This document shows positions 7,654-14,062 of a stretch of DNA of 14,148 bases, one piece after another. A program made the position numbers and the translations under genes. The DNA is from CAYQQO01 sp964420115 (GTDB lineage Bacteria; Patescibacteriota; Minisyncoccia; Portnoybacterales; UBA2143). Within the stretch, counting starts at the first letter, position 1; each line of letters starts with the position of its first letter. A model generated the notes under the pieces. The model was not told the origin of the DNA, did no database searches, and saw only the letters and a list, made by a program, of their open reading frames with translations. Where the stretch lies: NCBI GenBank assembly GCA_964420115.1, contig CAYQQO010000016.1, positions 1-14,148 of the forward strand, in the 5' to 3' direction.

Positions 7654-7682
7654 ACTCTACCAAAAAACATGGAAACAGTCAA
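7654..7682 (-). promoter_or_regulatory. Probable promoter of the left operon
   Basis: On the minus strand TTGACT (7682-7677), a 17-base spacer and TAGAGT (7659-7654) give a good -35 and a moderate -10. The -10 ends 9 bases before the radical SAM ATG, so the mRNA would start about 3 bases before it. The -35 lies inside the first codons of the divergent polymerase gene. Confidence 0.5.
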
Positions 7683-8931
7683 TAATAGATCTAAGAAGCG
7701 GGAGGGAGGTAATTACAGCGGGGGGGGAAGAAAATTTTTCTATTTTTTACTGGCCTTGCTTCTTTTAAGGCCTTCTTTAGATATTCTAAGCCAGAAAGAG
7801 ATAAGAATTCATCCTGATTTGCCTGATGTTAATGTTAATTTAATTATTGGCGGGGTTATTTTCTTAATTACTCTGCTTTTTTTAATTAAAAACATTAAAT
7901 TAGTTTGGCAAATCCCCCTTTTCTGGCCGATTTTTCTCTTTTTAGCCCTTTCTTTTGTCAGTATTTTTTATTCTTTGGATATTTTTACAAGTTTTAAGGA
8001 ATTTATCCGCATAGCTACTATCTTTTTTCTTTATTTTTCCGCTTATCAATTAATTAAAAATGAAAAGGACTGGCATTTGCTTTTAGGGGCTATTTTAATC
8101 AGTTTTCTTTTGCCTGCCGCCTTTGCTCTTTTTCAGCTTGTTTTTAGCATGGGCCTTCCTGATGACTTTGGCGGCTTTGACAGGATTTACGGCACTTTTG
8201 CTCATCCTAACCCTTTCTCTTTCTATACCTTGTTTATTTTAGGCCTTCTTCTTTGCCTGGTTATGGCAGAGAAAGAAAAAAACGGCTCTTGGTCAATTAA
8301 AAATATATATATATATTTATCTTTTTTTGTCTTTTTTCTTCTTTTTTCCACTTATACCCGCAGTGCCTTAGCCGGTCTTGGTATTTTTCTTCTAATTTTC
8401 GGCTTATTCAAATACAGAAAAGTTTTATTAGCCGGTCTTCTTGTCTTTTCAGCCGCTTATTTGTTTTCTAATGTTTTTAGAGAAAGATTGTGGGAGTTGG
8501 TTGCTATGGACCCATATGGCTCAATTGTCTGGCGTTTTCGTCTTTGGAGAGATATGCTGCCTGTGTTTTTTTGGCAGCCGTTTTTGGGTTATGGTATCGG
8601 TGTTTTCAGCCATATAGTGGAGTTTTACCGCGGCTTTAGTTGGGGCAGTTTGGAAGCTCATAATGATTATTTTAAAATTTTAGTAGAAAATGGGATTGTC
8701 GGCCTTCTTTCTTATCTGTGGCTGGTTATTAGCGCAATCTATTATCTTTTAAAAGGTGTTATAAAAAACGTTAATTACAGAAAAATTTTCAGTTTAGGCC
8801 TTTTTGCCATAGCGACAAGTTTATTTTTAGCTGGCTTTTTTGATAATGTCTTGCGGACAACCGCCCTTCAGTGGAATTTCTGGATTCTTTTAGCTGGTTG
8901 GTTTAAAATTTTAAGAGACCGGCCTGGATAA
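7669..8931 (+). CDS. O-antigen ligase / Wzy-type polymerase family membrane protein
   Basis: This 420-residue polytopic protein has about ten hydrophobic segments. The Wzy_C/O-antigen-ligase signature is clear: RIYGTFAHPNPFSFYTLF, then STYTRSALAGLG, then a large loop with FLGYGIGVFSHIVEFYRGF and SLEAHNDYFKILVENGIVG before the last helices. The conserved loop arginine and histidine of this family are present. Members polymerise lipid-linked repeat units or transfer glycan to an acceptor outside the membrane; which applies here cannot be decided. The Wzz-like gene in the window favours polymerase. The ATG at 7669 has no SD. It is followed by about 28 polar residues including Gly-Gly-Gly encoded by a G8 run. 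It is the only plus-strand gene, divergent from the radical SAM gene across 24 bases, and ends before a strong terminator. Confidence 0.92.
   Translation: METVNNRSKKREGGNYSGGGRKFFYFLLALLLLRPSLDILSQKEIRIHPDLPDVNVNLIIGGVIFLITLLFLIKNIKLVWQIPLFWPIFLFLALSFVSIFYSLDIFTSFKEFIRIATIFFLYFSAYQLIKNEKDWHLLLGAILISFLLPAAFALFQLVFSMGLPDDFGGFDRIYGTFAHPNPFSFYTLFILGLLLCLVMAEKEKNGSWSIKNIYIYLSFFVFFLLFSTYTRSALAGLGIFLLIFGLFKYRKVLLAGLLVFSAAYLFSNVFRERLWELVAMDPYGSIVWRFRLWRDMLPVFFWQPFLGYGIGVFSHIVEFYRGFSWGSLEAHNDYFKILVENGIVGLLSYLWLVISAIYYLLKGVIKNVNYRKIFSLGLFAIATSLFLAGFFDNVLRTTALQWNFWILLAGWFKILRDRPG
7720..7727 (+). repeat. G8 homopolymer near the 5' end of the polymerase gene
   Basis: Eight consecutive G residues encode part of the Ser-Gly-Gly-Gly stretch about 17 codons into the gene, ahead of the first membrane helix. 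In this AT-rich DNA it is an outlier. Runs of this length are known slippage sites in surface-glycan genes of other bacteria, so phase variation is possible but unproven. Confidence 0.6.
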
Positions 8932-8974
8932 TTCTGTGAGACCTCGTTCTCGCCGCTATCTTTTTAAAAAAAAG

Positions 8975-9006
8975 AAAGCCCTGCGCCTTAGAGGTGCAGG
9001 GCTTTT
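8975..9006. terminator. Strong bidirectional rho-independent terminator
   Basis: The arms AAAGCCCTGC (8975-8984) and GCAGGGCTTT (8996-9005) pair perfectly. Three further inner pairs, one of them G·T, leave the loop TTAGA. On the plus strand TTTTGTTTCTTTT follows; on the minus strand CTTTTTTTT follows. It lies 44 bases past the polymerase stop and downstream of the right operon, so it serves both converging units. Confidence 0.93.
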
Positions 9007-9016
9007 GTTTCTTTTC

Positions 9017-9121
9017 GGTATTTATTATTGTCTTTTGAGTTGCCATTTGGCATTCTCGGGGTTGCAAAGCATTCCCCTTTTTTCTGGCGGCAAGGCCTTC
9101 CAGAAAGACAATAATTATACC
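9017..9121. repeat. 105-base inverted-repeat element, possible structured RNA or MITE remnant
   Basis: The ends GGTAT (9017-9021) and ATACC (9117-9121) pair. After a small 2x1 internal loop, ATTATTGTCTTT (9024-9035) pairs perfectly with AAAGACAATAAT (9104-9115), giving 17 bp in all. The enclosed 68 bases hold three more hairpins: TGCC-ATTT-GGCA (9041-9044/9049-9052), GGGG...CCCC with an inner TGC/GCA (9058-9077), and TTTCTGG/CCAGAAA (9081-9087/9100-9106), which competes for three bases of the outer stem. It lies in the 3' untranslated region of the right operon, before the shared terminator. No clear target-site duplication flanks it and no convincing protein is encoded. Confidence 0.6.
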
Positions 9122-9150
9122 TTTGTGCTTCCTTGAAGCTTGAAGAACAA

Positions 9151-9789
9151 TCAGCGTTGAGCTAGTTCGGGATGGAGCCCTTGTTTGAGTTTCCCCTGAC
9201 CGAGTGATTTGAGGGGTCTAGTCGCCCGGTCCGGATACATCACCAGACCAATGACCAGCGTTTGTAAATCAGAGGCTGAATTCTCTCCTTCGTAAGAGAC
9301 CCAGTCGTTAGTAGGGTCAAGAACCAAATATCCGGCGGTGCCATCCCTTGCCTTGCCAACGCCCCAGATGTGCTCCACTACTGGTTCTCTTACTTCAATA
9401 GCCAGATTTTTTAAGGTAATTATCACTTTGCCGTTTTCTGTGTTCGCTTTGGTAAAATAACGTCTCTCTCTGCCGTATTTGGCATCAAGGATGCTGGAAG
9501 CAAATTTGACCTGAGAGGCCGGCTTGAGCCTCTCTCCCTTAGTATTGCCTTGCGGGGTCAGAAGCGGCTGGTAGATGGTTATTTCTACTTTTTCCCCTAT
9601 GTCTTTGACCAAAATCATTGGTTTGCTCTTGCTGTGGTCGAGCGCCTCGGCGGACAGCTCGGTCAATTCCTCCAATCCTATCAGTTCCATTTCCACTCTT
9701 TCCTGAGCGAAGAGTCTGTCTGTCCCGAGAGGCGCCGCCATCATCAGAATCATCAATCCGACCAGTCCCATCAATTTCATCGCTTTCAT
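9151..9789 (-). CDS. Secreted protein of unknown function
   Basis: I do not recognise a family for this 212-residue protein. A signal peptide is clear: short basic start, hydrophobic core LMGLVGLMILMMAAPLG, and a likely cleavage site after LFAQ near residue 29. The mature part is soluble, with alternating strand-like segments (KVEITIYQPLL, GKVIITLKNLAIEV, YLVLDPTNDWVSYEG), no cysteine and no membrane helix, so a beta-rich exported domain is likely. It is last in the right operon. The start is firm: GGGAGG (9802-9797) lies 7 bases upstream of the ATG. The first 250 bases overlap the over-long 3' end of the LysM gene in another frame, and a TGA overlapping this ATG (ATGA) looks like that gene's original stop. 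Confidence 0.82.
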   Translation of the reverse strand: MKAMKLMGLVGLMILMMAAPLGTDRLFAQERVEMELIGLEELTELSAEALDHSKSKPMILVKDIGEKVEITIYQPLLTPQGNTKGERLKPASQVKFASSILDAKYGRERRYFTKANTENGKVIITLKNLAIEVREPVVEHIWGVGKARDGTAGYLVLDPTNDWVSYEGENSASDLQTLVIGLVMYPDRATRPLKSLGQGKLKQGLHPELAQR

Positions 9790-11362
9790 TTCCCTTCCTC
9801 CCTGTTTTTTCTTTTTGTTCTTTGATTTGTTCTTTGAGAAGCTTTAGTATCTCGGCTTCTCTTTCGTTTTGGTCTATTCCCTTAAATCTGCCTATCTCAT
9901 TCCCTAATTTCCCAGTCAGCCACATATATATATGGTAGAAGTTGGCTTCGGCGTAAAGACCGTAGGAATCTGGGTGGGTTTTGTCCCAGATATTATAGCC
10001 AGCTCCTATTTTAACCCCTTCGTCCAAAAATGATAAGCCGCCTCTGAAGCTGTTCCCCCACTTGTATCCTTCTTGGTAGTAGGTGCTTCGATATTCGCCC
10101 CAAATCTGGACTGTTTTTTGTCTGTCAAAGTTGAAGATATCGCCAGTTAGGGCAAAATTGTAGGCGTCTTTTTGTTCAGGAGAGCCAAACAGCGGTTTGC
10201 GGCCGTTTTTGTCTGTCCAAAAATCCTTTTTTTCTTCGCCAAAGCCGAATTCCAGTTCCATAGAAGCGCGAAGCTTAGAAAACCACTTTCTTTCGCTTCT
10301 CCCGTTGTATTCAGCAGAGCTGTAGAAATTAAGGATGTCTGTGCTTTGGCTCATATTATAACGACCCCACTGATTAACGAGAAATCCCTCATCTTTCCGC
10401 CGGCCCCCCCCAAAACGGCTGATAATCTCCCAATCATAGTCCTTGTCGCGGAAACGGCCGGCCAAGGACCCGATATCTACGTCGCCTCTATAAGAGAATC
10501 GCTCTCCGCCGGTCTTGCCCCACCAGTTTCTAGTGGTGTAATTGGCGCCAAGCGACCATTCATTGCCCTTGGAGTCTTTCGAGACAAAAGGGTAAATGGT
10601 AGATGACTGCCAGAAACCGTGGACCCTGTTGCCGTCAGTAAATCTTTCTCTGAAACCCCCCCATGAAGAATCCCAGTCTAATTGGTATTTTTCTTTTGCC
10701 GCCTTGTATTGGGCGATAGCAATCTCTCCCCTGACTGTAGGCGGAGGAGGTGGCGGGAGGGACGGTTTTGGAGGCGGATTCATTGCCTTAAGCGACCAAT
10801 TCCCGCAAAAGACAGGATACCACACTCTTATGCCGTCTACTTCATAGATGCGGGCCGCTTGGGCGATGTTTCCCCAATCAACGAGCGCATTGCGCCAGAT
10901 ATAGAATTTACCAAAAAGCACTTTGTCAAAACGATCACCTTTTTCAATTCTGTCCCACTTAAAGTCGCTTTCTTTGCCGCTTATAGCGGCCCAGTGCTTT
11001 CTAATAACCTCCCTGGCCTGCTTTCCGGTCAGACCAAGGATTTGCAACCCCTTTATGTCTCTTCCCAGCTGTTTCTGACTGTCAGGGATATATTTTTTAA
11101 AGGGATTACTGTTGAATTCCCTCCATACTCTGATGGTTGTTAGATCTAATAATTCCTCAAGGGCGATTTTTTGGCCCGGGGAAATGATATTCCTTTTCCT
11201 TGCTTCGGGCTTGACATCCCCCCAGGGGATATGAAAGATGTGGATGGCGATTTTGTAGATAGAATCGCCTTTTTCAACCAAGTGCACCTTGCCTCCTTGA
11301 TTGGCCGAGGCAAGGCACACGCTGGCCAGTATTAGCCAAAACGTCAAGATTGCCTTTTTCAC
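9539..11362 (-). CDS. LysM-domain secreted protein with barrel-like domain; 3' end probably frameshifted
   Basis: Exported, probably peptidoglycan-binding protein. The GTG start at 11362 is supported by AAGGAGG 6 bases upstream and by the signal peptide that follows (LTFWLILASVCLASA, residues 6-20). A LysM domain lies at about 25-68 (VEKGDSIYKIAIHIF ... SPGQKIAL), with a degenerate LysM-like stretch near 138-185. A proline-rich hinge follows at 195-209. Residues about 230-493 are rich in Trp, Tyr, Gly and charged residues in alternating strand-like runs (SLGANYTTRNWW, KTVQIWGEYRSTYY, GGLSFLDEGVKIGAGYN), resembling an outer-membrane barrel or other beta-sheet domain. A Lys/Glu helix (498-520) ends the normal-looking part. 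Residues from about 521 are Asp/Gly/Arg-rich and merely translate the next gene's signal-peptide region out of frame. A -1 shift at the A6 run (9810-9805) would end the protein at residue 525 on the TGA at 9788. Confidence 0.82.
   Translation of the reverse strand: MKKAILTFWLILASVCLASANQGGKVHLVEKGDSIYKIAIHIFHIPWGDVKPEARKRNIISPGQKIALEELLDLTTIRVWREFNSNPFKKYIPDSQKQLGRDIKGLQILGLTGKQAREVIRKHWAAISGKESDFKWDRIEKGDRFDKVLFGKFYIWRNALVDWGNIAQAARIYEVDGIRVWYPVFCGNWSLKAMNPPPKPSLPPPPPPTVRGEIAIAQYKAAKEKYQLDWDSSWGGFRERFTDGNRVHGFWQSSTIYPFVSKDSKGNEWSLGANYTTRNWWGKTGGERFSYRGDVDIGSLAGRFRDKDYDWEIISRFGGGRRKDEGFLVNQWGRYNMSQSTDILNFYSSAEYNGRSERKWFSKLRASMELEFGFGEEKKDFWTDKNGRKPLFGSPEQKDAYNFALTGDIFNFDRQKTVQIWGEYRSTYYQEGYKWGNSFRGGLSFLDEGVKIGAGYNIWDKTHPDSYGLYAEANFYHIYMWLTGKLGNEIGRFKGIDQNEREAEILKLLKEQIKEQKEKTGRKGNESDEIDGTGRIDDSDDGGASRDRQTLRSGKSGNGTDRIGGIDRAVRRGARPQQEQTNDFGQRHRGKSRNNHLPAASDPARQY
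9797..9802 (-). promoter_or_regulatory. Strong ribosome binding site of the 9151-9789 gene
   Basis: GGGAGG on the minus strand, 7 bases before the ATG at 9789, fixes the start of the small secreted protein inside the open frame of the LysM gene. It argues that the true end of the LysM gene lies here rather than 250 bases further on. Confidence 0.8.
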
Positions 11363-11386
11363 GCCTTGCCTCCTTTTGGTTATTGA

Positions 11387-12274
11387 TTAATTGTTTTCAA
11401 GCCATTTTCTGTAGTCCGCTTCATAGCGGGTTTTGTGGCGGCTATACTCTTTCATCTCTTCTATCCATTTCTCAAGCGCTTCTTCTTGCTCTTTTTTCAA
11501 AGAGTTGAGCTGCTCTTGAAACGGCTGAAGCAAAATTGCCAGCTGGAATCTATCCAAAGGAGCTGTGTCATAGTATGGCAGAGACAAGTCCGCTTTCTGG
11601 ACGATTAATTCAACAATCGCCCAGGCTCTAACCCCAAAAACAGCGAAAAGACCGGAAAAATTGGTGGCCCCGGCAAGGATAATATCCTCACTGGTTATTT
11701 TAGCCGCCTTGGCCATTACTTGGTCAAAGAGACCCGGAATTTTCTGGTCATCCATTTGTCTGCCGATATCAGATAGAATTTCCCTGATATGTTTGTCTTT
11801 TTCTGTTCCAATCAGCACAGCCGGCCAGATTTCAATACCGCTTTCTCCCAGCGGCCTTATTTTCTGCCAAGAAAACTGCGGAGCAATATATCCTTCATTG
11901 CTGTAAATTTTCTGGCCATCCACAGTATAAAGATGGCGGCCGCTGCGCGAAGAGATGACTGCCTTTGCCCGGCTGTAATCTATCTCCTTGCTGATAATAA
12001 CCAACAGGCGGGCCCGGCCGCCCTTGTTAATCACCTTGATGCCGGCGAATGAATCCCCGTTTTCAAGATGAACATCATGGCGGGCGCCCAATCCTTCTGA
12101 TATCAAAAGAACCGGATGAAGATAGCACCAGGCAGCTCCGTAGGCAATTCCTTTTCTTGTTTCTGTTTTCGGAATTTCATTGATTACCTTTTCAGGCATA
12201 ATGAACCTTCGCGAAGCGCAGCCAGCGGCTGCTAAAACAAAAATGATTATTACCGAGAAAATCCCTTTTTTCAT
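11387..12274 (-). CDS. Putative lipoprotein of unknown function
   Basis: This 295-residue protein starts with a lipoprotein signal peptide: MKKG, a hydrophobic core, and the lipobox-like AAAGC with the acceptor Cys at 19 (position -3 is Ala rather than the usual Leu). A mixed domain follows at about 30-170 (GLGARHDVHLENGD, ARLLVIISKEIDYSRAKAV). The helical region at 175-240 holds a hydrophobic stretch (ATNFSGLFAVFGVRAWAIVE) that may bury in a partner or the membrane. A C-terminal coiled coil runs from about 250 to the end (LKKEQEEALEKWIEEMKEYS). No known family is recognised. AGGGGG about 6 bases upstream supports the ATG. It lies 31 bases after the OmpA-domain gene and 24 bases before the LysM gene, so the products probably work together at the envelope. 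Confidence 0.82.
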   Translation of the reverse strand: MKKGIFSVIIIFVLAAAGCASRRFIMPEKVINEIPKTETRKGIAYGAAWCYLHPVLLISEGLGARHDVHLENGDSFAGIKVINKGGRARLLVIISKEIDYSRAKAVISSRSGRHLYTVDGQKIYSNEGYIAPQFSWQKIRPLGESGIEIWPAVLIGTEKDKHIREILSDIGRQMDDQKIPGLFDQVMAKAAKITSEDIILAGATNFSGLFAVFGVRAWAIVELIVQKADLSLPYYDTAPLDRFQLAILLQPFQEQLNSLKKEQEEALEKWIEEMKEYSRHKTRYEADYRKWLENN

Positions 12275-12305
12275 TTTACGCCCCCTTCTGCTATATCAGA
12301 GATTA

Positions 12306-13127
12306 TTAAGCTGCTTGGTTGAAGATAGACATCCCTTCTTTCTTCTTAAAATGTTCTTTAAGGTGCCTGCTTACTCTGTGGCGGTCTTTGCTGATAAATG
12401 ATCCTCCTCTGTTTTGACAAATAGGGCAGATAATCATTTCGTCTTCACCTTGCGGGCATTTGACAGAATAACGTCTTCCGTCTTGAAATCCCACAACAAG
12501 ATTGATTCTTTTTTCCTTGTCCTCTCCCCCTTTTTTGCGCAAAACCGCTATTACGAGAAGAAACAAAAAAAGAGCAGCAGCTACCAAGGCAAATTCACCG
12601 AGCTTATTAAGCTCGGTAGCGCTGATTATACGCTCCCCCGTCTCTGTTATCTCCTCTTTTGAGGCGGCAAGAAACGTTTGTTCTGCAGTTTCTTTTCCCA
12701 AAGGCGCTGTTTTTTCTTCTATCCCAGGTTCTGATTCCGGGTATTTAATAGCATAGACAACCCTGACAATACGGCCCAAATCACTTTCGCCGCAAGGTAT
12801 TTGGACAATGGGAATGTTTAAACCAAGATGAGCTCTGATATAGTTAGCAACAGCCAGCGCTCTTTCTTTTGAAAGCTGATCGTTATCTATGTCTTTCCCT
12901 GTAAAATCAGCGTACCCCCAGACCTTAAAAGAGCGGAATTCTGCTCCTCTTTCTTTTTCTTTCTCCAGTTCCAAGACGAATTTTCCCAGTTGCTCTTTTG
13001 GCCGGCTTCCTTCGCTGATAGCAAATTTGCCCGGTCCAAAAGGACCAACCATAAACTCTCTTTCTCCCGCTTTTGCCTGGTTGATTGCCATAAAGCCAAT
13101 TAATACTGCCAATGCCATCTTTTTCAT
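12306..13127 (-). CDS. OmpA-like domain protein with TM helix and C-terminal C2H2 zinc-finger-like motif
   Basis: A 273-residue protein with an unusual domain order. A signal peptide (1-20, ending AKA) precedes an OmpA-like peptidoglycan-binding domain at about 45-128: FKVWGYADFTGKD ... LSKERALAVANYIRAHL matches the family's strand, G-x-x-D and N-x-x-LS-x-x-RA helix. After a linker comes a single TM helix at about 177-196 followed by RKK, putting the rest in the cytoplasm. The tail holds C234-x2-C237-x12-H250-x4-H255 and H259, a C2H2-type arrangement, with another Cys at 224 and many basic residues (KDRHRVSRHLKEHFKKK). It could link wall contact outside to a metal- or nucleic-acid-binding domain inside. 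The ATG has AAGGAG 10 bases upstream. It follows the Wzz-like gene after 115 bases. Confidence 0.85.
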   Translation of the reverse strand: MKKMALAVLIGFMAINQAKAGEREFMVGPFGPGKFAISEGSRPKEQLGKFVLELEKEKERGAEFRSFKVWGYADFTGKDIDNDQLSKERALAVANYIRAHLGLNIPIVQIPCGESDLGRIVRVVYAIKYPESEPGIEEKTAPLGKETAEQTFLAASKEEITETGERIISATELNKLGEFALVAAALFLFLLVIAVLRKKGGEDKEKRINLVVGFQDGRRYSVKCPQGEDEMIICPICQNRGGSFISKDRHRVSRHLKEHFKKKEGMSIFNQAA

Positions 13128-13242
13128 GACTCTTCTCCTTTTTCTTTCGGGTTGGCAACGCCTTACCTAACAGCGGTAAAGCCGTCTGTTGTTCTCTTTA
13201 TTCAGTTTTTAAAAAACAAGAAACCTCCTCTTTGTTCAGAAG
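13128..13242 (-). other. Intergenic spacer with weak terminator and hairpin
   Basis: On the minus strand, just past the Wzz-like stop, GAACAAAGA (13237-13229) can pair with TTCTTGTTT (13222-13214) with one A·C mismatch and G·T pairs, followed by more T: a weak, possibly leaky terminator. Further on, AACAGCGG (13169-13176) pairs with CCGTCTGTT (13182-13190) with one bulged base and a 5-nt loop, competing with TTACC/GGTAA (13163-13167/13175-13179). No convincing promoter is seen, so the four genes below probably depend on read-through from the Wzz-like gene. Confidence 0.35.
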
Positions 13243-13995
13243 TTAAAAAGCGCTTTCTTCTCCATGCATCGGTGGTTCGTCTTTTGTCGCCTTTTGCCAG
13301 CAGTTACTCTGATAAGAATCCGGCACTTCTTCATACCGGACACCTTCTTTTTTTGGTATGCTTCTGTCCAAAGAGGAGGCCTCTTTTTTGGCGGTTTTTC
13401 TAAATATTATTATTAAGCTGACAATAAAGCCGATTAAGGCGCCTAAAAAAGTTCCCAGCCATAAACGAAGAGTATTTGGTTTTTGGCTGGCTAACGGGTA
13501 ATTCAGCACTTTGAGTTCTACATTATTCCCGCTTCCATGATAGAGGCGGTGATCGCTTATTAAGGTATTAATCACCGCACGGTTGATGTTATCGGTTCTG
13601 CCAGCTTCTTTATAGAAAGTGTCTATCCCAATTATTCCTAAATCGCGGGCAATTTTAACTTTAACAGCTTTTCCCCACTCTTGGCGTCTTTTCTTCGTTG
13701 ATTCTGGAAAATCCGTCATTCCCAACTGGGCAGAAGAATCAACAGCCCTTTCAAAAAAAACATCACTGTAAACTGCTTCTTTCAAAATTCCTGAAATATA
13801 TTGGGCTGATTTAGATGTGCTGTAAATGTCCTGTCCCTCAACCTGCTTTTGAACAACCAATATTCTTGAGCTGGCTTCGTATTTAGGAGTTTGTAAAACT
13901 AAAATATCAAAAAATAAAACTGCCCCCAAGACAGTTATCCAGAAAACTAACCGTTTTTTCTGGTAAATTAGCCTAATTGCTTCAGAAAAAGTCAT
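13243..13995 (-). CDS. Wzz/GumC-like polysaccharide chain-length determinant
   Basis: Probable polysaccharide co-polymerase that sets glycan chain length in concert with a Wzy polymerase. The 250-residue protein has the family layout: short cytoplasmic N-terminus (TFSEAIRLIYQKKR), TM helix at about 16-34, an exported segment starting with YEASSRILV, and a second TM helix near 178-198 preceded by the proline-containing ASQKPNTLRLWLG. The exported part is short beside typical Wzz proteins. The tail after the second helix (about 50 residues, basic then acidic, with tyrosines in GVRYEEVPDSYQSN) lacks an ATPase/tyrosine-kinase domain. GGAGG (14013-14009) lies 13 bases before the ATG, rather far. 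It is the first gene of the right operon, about 60 bases below a strong promoter, and pairs functionally with the Wzy-like gene at 7669-8931. Confidence 0.87.
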   Translation of the reverse strand: MTFSEAIRLIYQKKRLVFWITVLGAVLFFDILVLQTPKYEASSRILVVQKQVEGQDIYSTSKSAQYISGILKEAVYSDVFFERAVDSSAQLGMTDFPESTKKRRQEWGKAVKVKIARDLGIIGIDTFYKEAGRTDNINRAVINTLISDHRLYHGSGNNVELKVLNYPLASQKPNTLRLWLGTFLGALIGFIVSLIIIFRKTAKKEASSLDRSIPKKEGVRYEEVPDSYQSNCWQKATKDEPPMHGEESAF

Positions 13996-14032
13996 TATTT
14001 AACCACTGCCTCCGATCCAGTGTTATTACAAT

Positions 14033-14062
14033 AAAAAATGCCTAATGACATAGGCATTTTTT
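14033..14062. repeat. 12-bp perfect inverted repeat at the right-operon promoter
   Basis: AAAAAATGCCTA (14033-14044) and TAGGCATTTTTT (14051-14062) pair perfectly around the 6-base ATGACA. As RNA it would be a bidirectional U-tailed terminator. As DNA it directly abuts the -10 box, so the predicted start site falls inside it and an operator role is equally possible. Confidence 0.75.

Noticed and set aside
8303..8316. AT dinucleotide run in the polymerase gene
   Set aside because: It encodes alternating Ile/Tyr in a membrane helix and is short for a contingency locus; a similar run at 9924-9933 also fits coding.
9017..9121. Integron attC site as an explanation for the inverted repeat
   Set aside because: The GTTRRRY/RYYYAAC core sites expected at the ends of attC are absent, and no integrase or cassette array is present.
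8936..9136. 66-codon plus-strand ORF after the polymerase gene
   Set aside because: It runs through the terminator and the inverted-repeat element, has no SD, and its composition is explained by those structures.
9550..11143. Several long plus-strand open frames opposite the LysM and small secreted protein genes
   Set aside because: They are antisense shadows without SD, recognisable domains or signal peptides.
13216..13231. 16-base exact match with 3919-3934 (ACAAGAAACCTCCTCT)
   Set aside because: One copy is inside glycosyltransferase codons and the other between genes; it is a single short match that chance and SD-like composition can produce.
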